Positions 52,000 to 60,761 of a stretch of DNA of 64,000 nucleotides are shown here, piece by piece. Under the pieces are notes generated by a model. It searched no databases and was not told the DNA's origin. It was given only the letters and a program-made list of their open reading frames with translations. Both the position numbers and the translations under genes were made by a program. The stretch is from contig OMVI01000103.1 in NCBI GenBank assembly GCA_900314455.1, positions 1 through 64,000 on the forward strand, given 5' to 3'. The stretch is from an uncultured Prevotella sp. Lineage in GTDB: Bacteria; Bacteroidota; Bacteroidia; Bacteroidales; Bacteroidaceae. Within the stretch, counting starts at the first letter, position 1. Each line of letters opens with the position of its first letter.

Positions 52000-52035
52000 G
52001 AATATTGGTAAATGAATTATCAGAATACAATAATA

Positions 52036-52080
52036 AAAGGGTGCGAGACAGCCAACGGTTGTTCGCACCCTTTCTTTTTT
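52036..52080 (+). terminator. Rho-independent terminator between convergent genes
   Basis: AAAGGGTGCGA pairs with TCGCACCCTTT across a 16-base loop, followed by CTTTTTT. Confidence 0.95.
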
Positions 52081-52098
52081 ATACTAAACCAATGAACT

Positions 52099-54003
52099 TT
52101 ATTTCACGAATTTGAGTCTCAATGAGTTGAGAATGACGCTCACACTAGAGAATGCCATCAGTGCGCTGCCCCACATCGGAGTAAGCTTTATAGGTGGATT
52201 CGAAGTGAACAGATACAGAATACCTCCTGCAAGCGGTATGCAGATGATGTTGTAGATGAATGCCCAGAAGAGGTTCTCCCATATCATCTTCACTGTCTTG
52301 CGGCTCAGCATGACACTGTATGGCAGTGCATTAAGGTCGTCGGTCATCAGAGTAACCTGTGCCACGTCCATCGCCACGTCCGTTCCGGTTCCTATTGCGA
52401 TACTGACATCAGCCAGTGCGAGTGCCTGCGTGTCGTTGATACCATCGCCAATCATAGCCACCGTCTTTCCTTCCGCTTTCAGTTTGCGCACCAGTTCCTC
52501 TTTGTCGGTTGGCACGCAGCGAGCCTTGAAGTGCTTTATGCCGGCCTTGTCGGCCCAATACTTTGCTGCTTCTTCCTTGTCACCGCTCATCATCCAGACC
52601 TCTATGCCTTCGTCCTGGAGCGTCTTCATAGACTCGCGGGCATGCGGTTTGAGTTTCTCGCGTTCCTCAAGAGGCAGGTCGTCAGCCTTCGTGAAGTCGA
52701 CATTCTGGTTCGGAATCGTCAGCGTTCCGGTCTTATCGGTAACGAGGGCATCAACCTTGCGAAGCCGCTCGAGAGCCGTTGCGTCCTTTATCAGTACGTG
52801 CTTGTCGGCTGCTTTGCCAATGCCGACCATGAGGGCGGTAGGCGTTGCAAGTCCCATTGCACACGGGCAGGCTATCACGAGCACTGTCACCGCTGAGACA
52901 ATGGCGTCGGCAAGATGTGCGCTACCACCTATTACCATCCACAGAATGAATGTCAGCACTGCCAATCCGCCTACGACCGGAACGAATACAAGTGCTGCCT
53001 TGTCGACGATGCGCTGCACCGGAGCCTTCGAACCCTCAGCCTCTTGCACCATCTTTATTATGTGGGCGAGAGCCGTATTCTCACCAACCTGACGGGCACG
53101 CATGCGGAACTTACCCTGACTTGGTATTGTTCCGGCAAGGACTTTCGAGCCTTTCTTCTTCTCGGCAGGCGTCGGCTCACCGGTTATCATACTCTCGTCG
53201 ACATACGCCGCATCAGGAGTCATGAAGCTTTCAGCCGACAGAACCTCACCGTCGACAGGCACTTTCTCGCCCGGACGAACCTCAAGGACGTCGCCAACGT
53301 CGATGGTTGAGATTGGAACCTCTTCCACCTTGCCGCCTTCTCCGACAATGTGAGCGGTCTTAGGTGCCATTCCCATGAGCTGGCGGATACTCGTCGCGGT
53401 GCCGTCCTTAGCCTTTTCCTCAAGCATTCTGCCGGTCAGCACGAACGTAATAATCATTCCGCACGAGTCGAAATATGTCAGTTTGGGGTCTCCCCAGAAT
53501 GTATTGTATGCACTGAAAATGAACGCAATGCTCGTCGAGAGAGCAACAAGCGTGTCCATGTTGGCTGCTCCGTGGCGTATCTGCTTTACCGAACTGACGT
53601 AGAACATCTTACCGCAGAACATCATGTTGGCAAGCGCTATGAGCAGTGCAAGTTGATTGGCGAAGTCTTGTGAGCCAACGCTAATCCAGTGCATATTGAT
53701 GAACATACCGGCAACGGACAGTATCCAACTGAGTATCGTGCGGCGTTTGAGCAGCGTGTACTCGCGTTTCCTTATCTCGTCGACTGATGTGTTGTCGTCG
53801 ATGACGAGGTCGTAACCGATATTGTTTATCTCCTTTTTCATTGTTTCGAGCGAAATTTTGCTGTCGTCATAGTCGACAAGAGCCGACCGTCCGGCAAGCG
53901 ACACGCTGGCGGAATTAATCCCCGGCAGCGAGTTCAGCTTCCGCTCGATATTGGCGGAGCACGAGGCACACGCCATACCTATAACTGGAATTGTCTTCTT
54001 CAT
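52099..54003 (-). CDS. P1B-type copper-transporting ATPase lacking the nucleotide-binding domain
   Basis: The 634-residue membrane ATPase has an N-terminal HMA domain (C12-A-S-C15), eight expected membrane helices, and the metal site CPC at 379-381 in VIACPCAMGLATPTAL. It has the phosphorylated D423 in DKTGTLT and the hinge GDGINDTQALALADVSIA. Only about 51 residues separate DKTGT from the MMSGDK motif (474-476), against roughly 140 in ordinary CopA. The whole N-domain, with its HP (SEHP-type) ATP-binding motif, is missing without a frameshift. Its action as a normal copper exporter is therefore uncertain. ATG 54003 is the start; the copper chaperone gene lies 27 bases upstream. Confidence 0.85.
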   Translation of the reverse strand: MKKTIPVIGMACASCSANIERKLNSLPGINSASVSLAGRSALVDYDDSKISLETMKKEINNIGYDLVIDDNTSVDEIRKREYTLLKRRTILSWILSVAGMFINMHWISVGSQDFANQLALLIALANMMFCGKMFYVSSVKQIRHGAANMDTLVALSTSIAFIFSAYNTFWGDPKLTYFDSCGMIITFVLTGRMLEEKAKDGTATSIRQLMGMAPKTAHIVGEGGKVEEVPISTIDVGDVLEVRPGEKVPVDGEVLSAESFMTPDAAYVDESMITGEPTPAEKKKGSKVLAGTIPSQGKFRMRARQVGENTALAHIIKMVQEAEGSKAPVQRIVDKAALVFVPVVGGLAVLTFILWMVIGGSAHLADAIVSAVTVLVIACPCAMGLATPTALMVGIGKAADKHVLIKDATALERLRKVDALVTDKTGTLTIPNQNVDFTKADDLPLEEREKLKPHARESMKTLQDEGIEVWMMSGDKEEAAKYWADKAGIKHFKARCVPTDKEELVRKLKAEGKTVAMIGDGINDTQALALADVSIAIGTGTDVAMDVAQVTLMTDDLNALPYSVMLSRKTVKMIWENLFWAFIYNIICIPLAGGILYLFTSNPPIKLTPMWGSALMAFSSVSVILNSLRLKFVK

Positions 54004-54030
54004 CAAAAAATCAATAGAGGTTGGGGCTTA

Positions 54031-54240
54031 TTACTTTACAAACTCGTACCTGCCGAGGTCGTTGACGGTCGTCTCCATCTGCTCCGGAGTGACCTTCGCT
54101 TCGTCATAATCGACGGTTACATTGTTGGCAACATGGTCAGCCTTTGCTGAGTTGACACCGTCAAGAGACTTAAGAGCGTTCTCGACATTAGCTTCACAAT
54201 GCTCACACTTCATTCCGTTTACTGTAAATACCTTTTCCAT
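54031..54240 (-). CDS. CopZ-like copper chaperone (HMA domain)
   Basis: The 69-residue soluble protein is a single heavy-metal-associated domain. C12 and C15 in GMKCEHC bind the metal, and SLDGVNSAKADHVANNVTVDYDEAKV is the typical strand-helix core. It likely hands copper to the ATPase encoded 27 bases downstream. A TACCTTTG -7 box on the minus strand (54270-54277) lies 30 bases before the start. Confidence 0.9.
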   Translation of the reverse strand: MEKVFTVNGMKCEHCEANVENALKSLDGVNSAKADHVANNVTVDYDEAKVTPEQMETTVNDLGRYEFVK

Positions 54241-54269
54241 TTTTATTCCTTTGTTTTAAATTTCTGCTG

Positions 54270-54277
54270 CAAAGGTA
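54270..54277 (-). promoter_or_regulatory. -7 box of the copper chaperone-ATPase operon
   Basis: TACCTTTG on the minus strand. No clear -33 box is visible, which fits a promoter needing an activator. Confidence 0.5.
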
Positions 54278-54343
54278 CGGCTTTATACATATTAATATAT
54301 TACAGAATTATGGATTTGATTTACGACTTTCCGCTTATTTTAT

Positions 54344-54351
54344 TAATTTTG
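54344..54351 (+). promoter_or_regulatory. -7 box overlapping the esterase gene start
   Basis: TAATTTTG ends four bases before ATG 54356, so the transcript would be leaderless or nearly so. Confidence 0.4.
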
Positions 54352-54355
54352 TGGC

Positions 54356-55054
54356 ATGAAACACACTGTAAAGGAAATTGGATTGGGTGGGAGAAACGTT
54401 ACTCTTTACACCGATGATGTGCCGCAATACATTCTTGTTCAGCCCGTTGACAGTCATGACATGGAAGAGATGACGAGCGAAATAGTATATATTGAGCAGC
54501 ATAGTGATAAGTCTTTCATGCTCGCCGCCGTCAAGATAAGCAAGTGGAATGATGAGTTGACACCGTGGCAGGCTCCACCAGTGTTCGGCAAGATTCCTTT
54601 CGGTGATGGTGCGGCACAGACTTTGAAATTCATAACTGATACGCTGCTGCCTGCAATCACAACAGACGGTAAGGGTCAGAATGTTATCCTTGGCGGCTAT
54701 TCGCTAGCAGGCCTCTTCTCATTGTGGTCGGCTTGGCAGACTGACGTATTCGAAGCGGTTGTCGCCGCCTCTCCTTCGGTGTGGTATAAGGACTGGCTCG
54801 ACTATTCTTCTGCGCGCAATTCGAAGGTGAAACATGTCTACCTGAGTCTCGGCGACCACGAATACCATTGCAAGAATGCGCTCATGGCGACGGTAGGCGA
54901 AGCCATCGAGAAGCAGAAAGCTATCCTAGATGCGCAAGGTATAGAAAATACTCTCGTTTGGAACCCCGGCAACCACTTCATGGATAACGGTGTCCGGACG
55001 GCGAAGGGGTTTGTGTGGGCAATGAAAAAGTTGTACCTCCACAACCAAAAGTAA
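54356..55054 (+). CDS. Alpha/beta-hydrolase, esterase D/Fes-like
   Basis: The 232-residue cytoplasmic protein is of the Esterase (PF00756-like) group. The nucleophile elbow is GGYSLAGLFSLW with Ser in G-Y-S-L-A-G. The Asp lies in LSLGDHEYHCKN and the His in NPGNHFMDNG. It lacks a signal peptide. The substrate (a thioester, siderophore ester or acyl sugar) cannot be told. It lies between the copper module and its presumed regulator but on the opposite strand. Confidence 0.8.
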   Translation: MKHTVKEIGLGGRNVTLYTDDVPQYILVQPVDSHDMEEMTSEIVYIEQHSDKSFMLAAVKISKWNDELTPWQAPPVFGKIPFGDGAAQTLKFITDTLLPAITTDGKGQNVILGGYSLAGLFSLWSAWQTDVFEAVVAASPSVWYKDWLDYSSARNSKVKHVYLSLGDHEYHCKNALMATVGEAIEKQKAILDAQGIENTLVWNPGNHFMDNGVRTAKGFVWAMKKLYLHNQK

Positions 55055-55058
55055 AAGT

Positions 55059-55276
55059 CCTAACCAAGTCTTCCCCAAGGGAAGGATGTTTAAACACCAT
55101 GTTGCTGAGAACATAAGCAGACATTTGCTAATAGAATATCCGCTTTTTTCCAAGTTGCCAGGCGAGCGGGCACCCACCAGGGGCGCCCCTGCGGTGTGTG
55201 GCATAGCTGTTTGGACGTTTACGAATGTCCTTCGTCGGTAATTAAACATCCTTCCCTTGGGGAAGGCTTGGTTAGG
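55059..55276. repeat. Inverted-repeat element B, 218 bp (MITE-like)
   Basis: The 40-bp unit occurs at both ends in opposite orientation (55059-55098 and 55237-55276), identical at 37 of 40 positions. The 138-bp interior starts ATGTTGCTGAGAACA, similar to the interior of the smaller element at 17705-17810, and holds a GC-rich stretch with GGGCACCCACC and GGGGCGCCCC. There is no coding potential. It sits between convergent genes. Confidence 0.85.
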
Positions 55277-55329
55277 ACATTAAGATGTGGTTGCTGTCCT
55301 TTTGGAACATGAAAGCTTATGTTTTGCAT

Positions 55330-55464
55330 TGGTTTTTAATTTATTTTTGCTTGAAAAATAAATTAAAAATTGAGGAAAAATAAATTAAAAATTGGAGAAA
55401 AATAATTTATTTTTCATCGTGAAAGTTGACCTCTCGCTATCCCATTGGTTATCAATGACTTTCA
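55330..55464 (-). repeat. Dispersed repeat with iterated TTTTTAATTTATTTTT (copy 3)
   Basis: On the minus strand it reads GAAAGTCATTGATAACCAAT, GATAGCGAGAGG, then several TTTTTAATTTATTTTT units. It is the reverse-orientation match of 11676-11810. The following 55465-55661 has a TGCACCCACTGCAGGGACGG stretch and otherwise nothing I recognise. Confidence 0.85.
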
Positions 55465-55661
55465 GAGACGTCAGTTCCTGCATTCGGAAGTGATGCAAAT
55501 GCACCCACTGCAGGGACGGCCCTTGTGGCTGTCCGCTCGCCTTGCAAAGGCGAATGGTTTTGTCATTATCATAAGTACACAACATATTTGACCTAAAGAG
55601 TGATGTGTCTTTATGTCATTATGTCAAGTTTTTATCAGTCTTTCTGTTATCGGATGACCCT

Positions 55662-56225
55662 TTAAATCTTGTCCAATGATTTGCGGAGGTTGACCTTTGA
55701 AGCCTTGAACTGAGACGGAGTCATGCCCGTAACACTCTTGAACTGACTCGAAAGATATGCCGTCGATGAGTAGTTCATTTTCAGCGCAATCTGCGTAAGA
55801 CTCATCTCGTCATACTTGATGAGCTCCTTCACACGCTCGATGCGCTGCTCTATGTAGTAGCGCTCTATCGTCTTGCCCTCCACTTCGGAGAAAAGCTTGC
55901 TCATAGAACTATAGTCCTGATGCAGTTCCGACGTGAGGAAACTGCTCAGATTGAGAGTTGAGTTGTTGTCGCGGTAGTGCACCAGCCGAATGATGGCACT
56001 CTTTATCTTGTCGATTGTCTGGTGGCGTTTGTCGTCGAGGAGCTCAAAACCAAGCGACGCAAGTGCTTCGCCAACTTTTTTCCGTTTGTAGCCTTGCAGG
56101 TTTTCGCCTATCTTCACCTCGCCGAGTTCAACGCTGACAGGGGTCAGTCCGTTGCTGCGCAGAGTCTTGTCGACCGCCATCTTACAACGATCACACACCA
56201 TATTCTTAATGTAAAGAGTTGTCAT
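55662..56225 (-). CDS. AraC-family regulator with N-terminal HMA-like metal domain
   Basis: The 187-residue protein joins a short HMA-like domain to an AraC DNA-binding domain. The N-terminus has the metal motif M-V-C11-D-R-C14, and the strand SVELGEVKIG. The DNA-binding part (about 85-187) has IERYYIEQRIERVKELIKYDEMSLTQIALKMNYSSTAYLSSQFKSVTGMTPSQFKA, with both helix-turn-helix units. It lies about 1.4 kb from a copper chaperone and ATPase that carry the same kind of motif, so it probably senses Cu(I) and controls them. ATG 56225 is preferred to an upstream GTG. Confidence 0.88.
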   Translation of the reverse strand: MTTLYIKNMVCDRCKMAVDKTLRSNGLTPVSVELGEVKIGENLQGYKRKKVGEALASLGFELLDDKRHQTIDKIKSAIIRLVHYRDNNSTLNLSSFLTSELHQDYSSMSKLFSEVEGKTIERYYIEQRIERVKELIKYDEMSLTQIALKMNYSSTAYLSSQFKSVTGMTPSQFKASKVNLRKSLDKI

Positions 56226-56267
56226 TTGCACCTTTCTAATATGATTGTATGTTTAGATTACACAATG

Positions 56268-56275
56268 CAAATTTA
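56268..56275 (-). promoter_or_regulatory. -7 box of the HMA-AraC regulator gene
   Basis: TAAATTTG on the minus strand, about 43 bases before the start codon. Confidence 0.5.
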
Positions 56276-56380
56276 CACATTAATACTGAATTCTTGTGCA
56301 ATTTAACAGAAAATAATTTTATTTTCTTACAATATAGCATTACTACTGGAATTTTTAATGATTACGGCAGTCTGCAATTC

Positions 56381-58924
56381 TTATTTCTTAATCGCAATCC
56401 TTTTCACTCCGATGATGACATCATTGGATAGCGTTCGGAGTGTAACGCTTTCTATTCTCTTGCTCTTGTCCGTTTGCAACAATAGGAAAACGGACTTGTC
56501 TTGTGGTAGCCAGTTGGTTGGATTGACTAGGTTCAATACTTCACGGCTTCCGTTCGAGTAATTGACAGTTATCGAACCGTTCTCGATATGGCTCTGCATC
56601 CAGTTGGTGGTGCCGAACAATTCGAACTCGATGGCATTTGCTTTGGCTTTGACGGGAACGGTAATGCTGTCGGGATAATTATCCCAAAGTGACGTGAAGA
56701 CGACCTCTGACGAGTCTGTTATCGTCGGCTTGTAGTCTGTCGAGCACCAATCGCCTGCTCCCTGTACGGGAATCTCGAGTGTGGTGACGTTCGGACGCGG
56801 CGAGAGATATTTCTTCTCATACATCCGATAAGCACGGTCATTGTAGAATTTGCTCATGTCCACTGCCTTGAGACCATCCTGCCAATGCGACAGAAGTGTG
56901 TATGGCAGTTGTTGAGTAACCGCCTTTCTATCAGGCGTCTTGGCTGTAATCAAGTGTGGAGCCTCAATGATAATATCGAGATGCTGCGGAAAATTCTGTC
57001 TGACATTATATACTCCCGTGCCCCGTTTGTATTTATAAGAAATGTATGGAAGGCTGATTGACACCGAATCCCAGCTGTCGGGGAACGCCGGTCGGATATA
57101 GCATCGGCCGTTAAGGGCGTCAGGCACGATACCGAAAAGTCCCTGGATGATGGCTCGTGATGCAATTCCGATGCAATCGCCGAAGTCGCGGTAGCACTCG
57201 CCTCGGTGCTCATCCTCAGTCAGAAGTTGCCCGTAGTTGCCGGGACTGTGCCCATAAACCATATTGTCGAGGATGGTATTCCGCAGCAGTTCGTAGCCCC
57301 GCTGTTTCTCGCCGAGTTCGAAGAACGCCAGCGCAAGGTGGTAATTCTCGGTAGCCACAACATTGTTTATGCTCCAGGCGTATGGCTGCCAGTCGGACGT
57401 CTGGTATATCTTGCCACCCCAACGTGTCGTTATGGCGAGTTTGTCCAAGTCCGACAAGTCGTAAGGCTTTATTATTCCCTCGTCAATCGGAGTGTAATAT
57501 GACCACAAGGCAGCGTCGGTGTGGAGTCGTTTCAGTCCCATCAAGTCCTTGTATTCTGCCCAATGTCCAAGCGAGTCGTCCCAAAGTGTCTTGTTCATTG
57601 CCGCAAGTATCGAGTCAGCCTCTTGTCTGTAAGGCTCCGCGTCCTCTCCGATAATCTCCGCAATTCTTGCCGCCAGAAGGTTTGCCCTGTAGTTATATGC
57701 CGATGAATGGGTCACTGCTCCACCATTATAATATAGCGCGTCCGAAGCCCAGATGCATGCATAGGCGTCATAGAGATGGTCGCCGTCTGGGTCGAAGTTG
57801 CGCTTCTCCCATTCCAGTGACGACTTTATGGTTTGCCACATCTTCCGCAAGTAAGTCGTGTCGGCATCATACTGGAAGTGCCAAAGCATTTCGTCGATGT
57901 ACACGAGGTTCATGTCGTAATGGTTCAACTTGCGGTTCGAGGTTATGTAGCCATCCGAATACATCTGCGTTCCCCACACTTTGGCAGCGCGGGCGAGGTT
58001 CTTTGTCGTGTCCTGAGTGGGGTGTGGGTAGACGGGTGGCACGTCCTTTATCTGCTCGTTGGCATAGTAGGAGAAGTGGCTCTTTGCCCTGTCGTTCCAG
58101 CCAAGGACATCGCCGACATACGCACCGCGCCATCCCGGCAGTTCCGTCCGCCATCCGACGGCACCGTGACGGAATGTCCTGCCGTCCCAAAGGCCGTTTG
58201 CGGCATACGGCAATGCGGCTATTGCGGCATTTATCGTTGAGTCGGGGCTACATACTTTGATAGTGGAAATGGAGGAATAAAGTCTTTCTGCACTTGTGAA
58301 ATTGTCCTCGTCGGAAACAGAAAGACTGTCGGTACCGTTCAATTTTATATATAAGACTCCTTTTGGAACGGTGTTGAAGGAGTACTCTTTGATTTCTTTG
58401 GCAGGGTCGAAGGCATCGGGAGCGTCAACGCCCATGTCTCCGCCGCGCTTCATCTTCGGGTTGTTGACATTGCTTATAACGGTTTTCAGATGCGTCCTGT
58501 TGCCGGAGTTGATGGCTGAAAAGACAAAGAAACATCCCTCAGAACTGACGGTTGGCATTACTGTAAGTATCAGTCCTGCAACGGAATATATCCTTTTGCC
58601 TTCTGAGTAATAAGATTTGCAATAAAGAGAGTCCAACGGCACGTCGCCTTTTCCGTCACAAATGAAAAAGCGGATGTTGCGTTTCGCCTTCTTGGTGTAA
58701 ACCCCGAAGATGGGTCTGTCAGAAGTTTCGATTCTGTAATCGGTAGTACTGCCGTACAAGGCGCGTGTGTATTTGTTCGTGCCGTTTGTACAGCAGAATC
58801 CCATTCCGTCAGTTTCATAACAAGGAGAGACGCTTTCTTGCGACATACCCACGAAGGTATAGAATGCCAACAGCGTGACTGTCAGCATTCTAATAACATT
58901 GATGTGGGGTAGGGGCGTTGCCAT
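56381..58924 (-). CDS. Secreted DUF4450 / six-hairpin glycosidase-like protein
   Basis: The 847-residue protein has a leader helix (about 12-28, MLTVTLLAFYTFVG). The N-terminal third is beta-rich and DUF4450-like. A large alpha/alpha barrel (about 230-660) shows glycosidase-like motifs: DGRTFRHGAVGWRTELPGWRGAYVGDVLGW, NLVYIDEMLWHFQYDAD, EKRNFDPDGDHLYDAYACIWASDALYYNGGAVTH and HTDAALWSYYTPI. A C-terminal beta domain follows. The catalytic acids probably lie in the EKRNFDPDGDHLYDAY region. It most likely cleaves a glycan in the periplasm or at the surface, but the substrate is unknown. It starts 5 bases after the kinase-RapZ gene. Confidence 0.7.
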   Translation of the reverse strand: MATPLPHINVIRMLTVTLLAFYTFVGMSQESVSPCYETDGMGFCCTNGTNKYTRALYGSTTDYRIETSDRPIFGVYTKKAKRNIRFFICDGKGDVPLDSLYCKSYYSEGKRIYSVAGLILTVMPTVSSEGCFFVFSAINSGNRTHLKTVISNVNNPKMKRGGDMGVDAPDAFDPAKEIKEYSFNTVPKGVLYIKLNGTDSLSVSDEDNFTSAERLYSSISTIKVCSPDSTINAAIAALPYAANGLWDGRTFRHGAVGWRTELPGWRGAYVGDVLGWNDRAKSHFSYYANEQIKDVPPVYPHPTQDTTKNLARAAKVWGTQMYSDGYITSNRKLNHYDMNLVYIDEMLWHFQYDADTTYLRKMWQTIKSSLEWEKRNFDPDGDHLYDAYACIWASDALYYNGGAVTHSSAYNYRANLLAARIAEIIGEDAEPYRQEADSILAAMNKTLWDDSLGHWAEYKDLMGLKRLHTDAALWSYYTPIDEGIIKPYDLSDLDKLAITTRWGGKIYQTSDWQPYAWSINNVVATENYHLALAFFELGEKQRGYELLRNTILDNMVYGHSPGNYGQLLTEDEHRGECYRDFGDCIGIASRAIIQGLFGIVPDALNGRCYIRPAFPDSWDSVSISLPYISYKYKRGTGVYNVRQNFPQHLDIIIEAPHLITAKTPDRKAVTQQLPYTLLSHWQDGLKAVDMSKFYNDRAYRMYEKKYLSPRPNVTTLEIPVQGAGDWCSTDYKPTITDSSEVVFTSLWDNYPDSITVPVKAKANAIEFELFGTTNWMQSHIENGSITVNYSNGSREVLNLVNPTNWLPQDKSVFLLLQTDKSKRIESVTLRTLSNDVIIGVKRIAIKK

Positions 58925-58929
58925 TCCGG

Positions 58930-60483
58930 TTACTTTTTCGGACTTCTTGGTTGCAGTGTTTGTCTTATATTCTGCTCGCGGTGGATGATTTCAACCTTCA
59001 CACCGTACTTCTCGTTGATGTGTTCGGCTAGATGCTGGGCACTGTAGACGGAACGGTGCTGACCGCCGGTGCAGCCGAAGCAGAACATGAGCGACGTGAA
59101 GCCGCGTTGCAGATAGCGCTCGACATGGTGGTCGGCAAGCTGGTATACGGGTTTCAAGAACTCCAGAATCTCACCGTCGTCCTCAAGGAAACGGATTACA
59201 GGCTCGTCCAGTCCCGTCAACTTCTTATAAGGCTCGTAGCGCCCCGGGTTGTGGGTGCTGCGACAGTCGAAGACATATCCGCCGCCATTGCCGCTCTCAT
59301 CCTCCGGAATTCCTTTGCGATAAGAGAAGCTGTAGACACGTACGACGAGCGGGCCTTTGCCGTCATACTTCGAATATGTTGCCGGACCGTCGAGAGGATT
59401 GGCTTTGTAGACGTCGCTTTTGGCAGTCTTGAAGCCATCGGAACGCTTCACTACGGTGTCCTCCTTGGGTGCGAACTGTGGCAGTTCGGTAAGCCGGCGC
59501 AGCATATCCATCATGTATGGATATGGGAACAGCGAAGGATTCATCTTCAGAAGGTCGCGGAGGTTCTGTATGGCTGGGGGTATTGATTTGATGAAATGCT
59601 CCTTCCGCTCGAAGTAACCACGGAAACCGTACGCGCCAAGGACCTGCAATGTGCGGAAGAGGACGAACAGGGCGAGCCGCGATACGAAGTGTCTTACGCT
59701 TGGAACCTCAGTGTAGTGGCTCAGACTATGGTAGTATTCGTAGACGAGTTCTCGACGGAGCTTGAACGAATACTTTGCGCTTGCCTGCCAGAGAAACGAA
59801 GCAACATCATAGTAGAACGGCCCCTTGCGTCCTCCCTGGAAGTCTATGAAGTATGGATTGCCGTCTTTGTCGACCATGACGTTGCGAGCCTGGAAGTCAC
59901 GATACAAGAAAGACTCCATCGGCTCGGAAGTTAAGTCGCGGGCGAACATCCTGAAATTGGCTTCAAGCTTCAGTTCATGGAAATCGAGTTCGGTAGCCTT
60001 GAGGAAACAGTACTTGAAGTAGTTGAGGTCGAACAGCACCCCTTCCTCGTCGAATTCGGGCTGAGGATAGCACTGCGACCAGTTGAGTCCACGGGCGCCG
60101 CGTATCTGTATCTCCGGCAACTCACGTATGGTGCGCTTCAATAGCTCCTGCTCGTGGAGGTTGTAGCGCCCTCCCGCCTCTCTGCCGCCTCTTATGGCGT
60201 CGAAGAGAGATATGGTTCCGAGGTCGGTCTGCAGGTATCTCGATTCATCGTCGCTGACGGCAAGGACTTTCGGAACGGGCAGTTTGCGGAGTGTGAAGTG
60301 CTGCGAGAGGTATATGAAAGCCTTGTTCTCGTCGCGGCTGGTGCCGATTACGCCTATGATATGGCTGCCGTCGTTGTCCCAAAGTCGGTAGTAGACGCGG
60401 TTGCTGCCTGCTCCGGGGATGCGCTCGACATCCTTTGGCTCGTGACCGCACCACTTTTTATATAATTGTATAAGTTGCTTCAT
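58930..60483 (-). CDS. Phosphotransferase (AmgK/APH-like) fused to a RapZ C-terminal domain
   Basis: The 517-residue two-domain cytoplasmic protein starts with an aminoglycoside-phosphotransferase fold (1-340). Its catalytic loop is FLYRDFQARNVMVDKDGN with IDFQGGRKGPFYYDVASFL, as in sugar kinases of the AmgK type. Residues about 370-517 match the C-terminal domain of the RNase adapter RapZ (VVRVYSFSYRKGIP, FDCRSTHNPGRYEPYKKLTG and FGCTGGQHRSVYSAQHLAEH), the part that binds GlcN6P. The N-terminal P-loop half of RapZ is absent. A link of cell-wall sugar recycling to amino-sugar sensing is plausible. ATG 60483 is the start. Confidence 0.88.
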   Translation of the reverse strand: MKQLIQLYKKWCGHEPKDVERIPGAGSNRVYYRLWDNDGSHIIGVIGTSRDENKAFIYLSQHFTLRKLPVPKVLAVSDDESRYLQTDLGTISLFDAIRGGREAGGRYNLHEQELLKRTIRELPEIQIRGARGLNWSQCYPQPEFDEEGVLFDLNYFKYCFLKATELDFHELKLEANFRMFARDLTSEPMESFLYRDFQARNVMVDKDGNPYFIDFQGGRKGPFYYDVASFLWQASAKYSFKLRRELVYEYYHSLSHYTEVPSVRHFVSRLALFVLFRTLQVLGAYGFRGYFERKEHFIKSIPPAIQNLRDLLKMNPSLFPYPYMMDMLRRLTELPQFAPKEDTVVKRSDGFKTAKSDVYKANPLDGPATYSKYDGKGPLVVRVYSFSYRKGIPEDESGNGGGYVFDCRSTHNPGRYEPYKKLTGLDEPVIRFLEDDGEILEFLKPVYQLADHHVERYLQRGFTSLMFCFGCTGGQHRSVYSAQHLAEHINEKYGVKVEIIHREQNIRQTLQPRSPKK

Positions 60484-60522
60484 ATGGAAATAAAAAGTAT
60501 TCGAGTTGACAGATTGCAAGGC

Positions 60523-60732
60523 TTACTGCTCATGAGGGGTATCGTCTTCTTCCTTGGCCCGCTGCTTTTCCTTCAGCTTTTCGTCGAGTTGCTGCAAGAA
60601 ATAGTCGATTACGAAAAGCATGAGGAGTATGCCTAAAGACATGAAAAATGATTCGGTGAGGAAGTATATGCCACCCATCAGGATGAAAAAGAAAAGCGTG
60701 TGCTTCCAATCCAGTTTTATTTTACGTTTCAT
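60523..60732 (-). CDS. Small two-helix membrane protein
   Basis: The 69-residue protein has a basic start (MKRKIKLDWK), a helix of about 20 residues (TLFFFILMGGIYFLTESFF), a second helix (SLGILLMLFVIDYFL) and a charged C-terminal coil (DEKLKEKQRAKEEDD). It is not a family I recognise. It lies between trmN6 and the kinase-RapZ gene with short gaps. Confidence 0.65.
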   Translation of the reverse strand: MKRKIKLDWKHTLFFFILMGGIYFLTESFFMSLGILLMLFVIDYFLQQLDEKLKEKQRAKEEDDTPHEQ

Positions 60733-60761
60733 GATTATATCTATCAAATTATTTTTTATAC

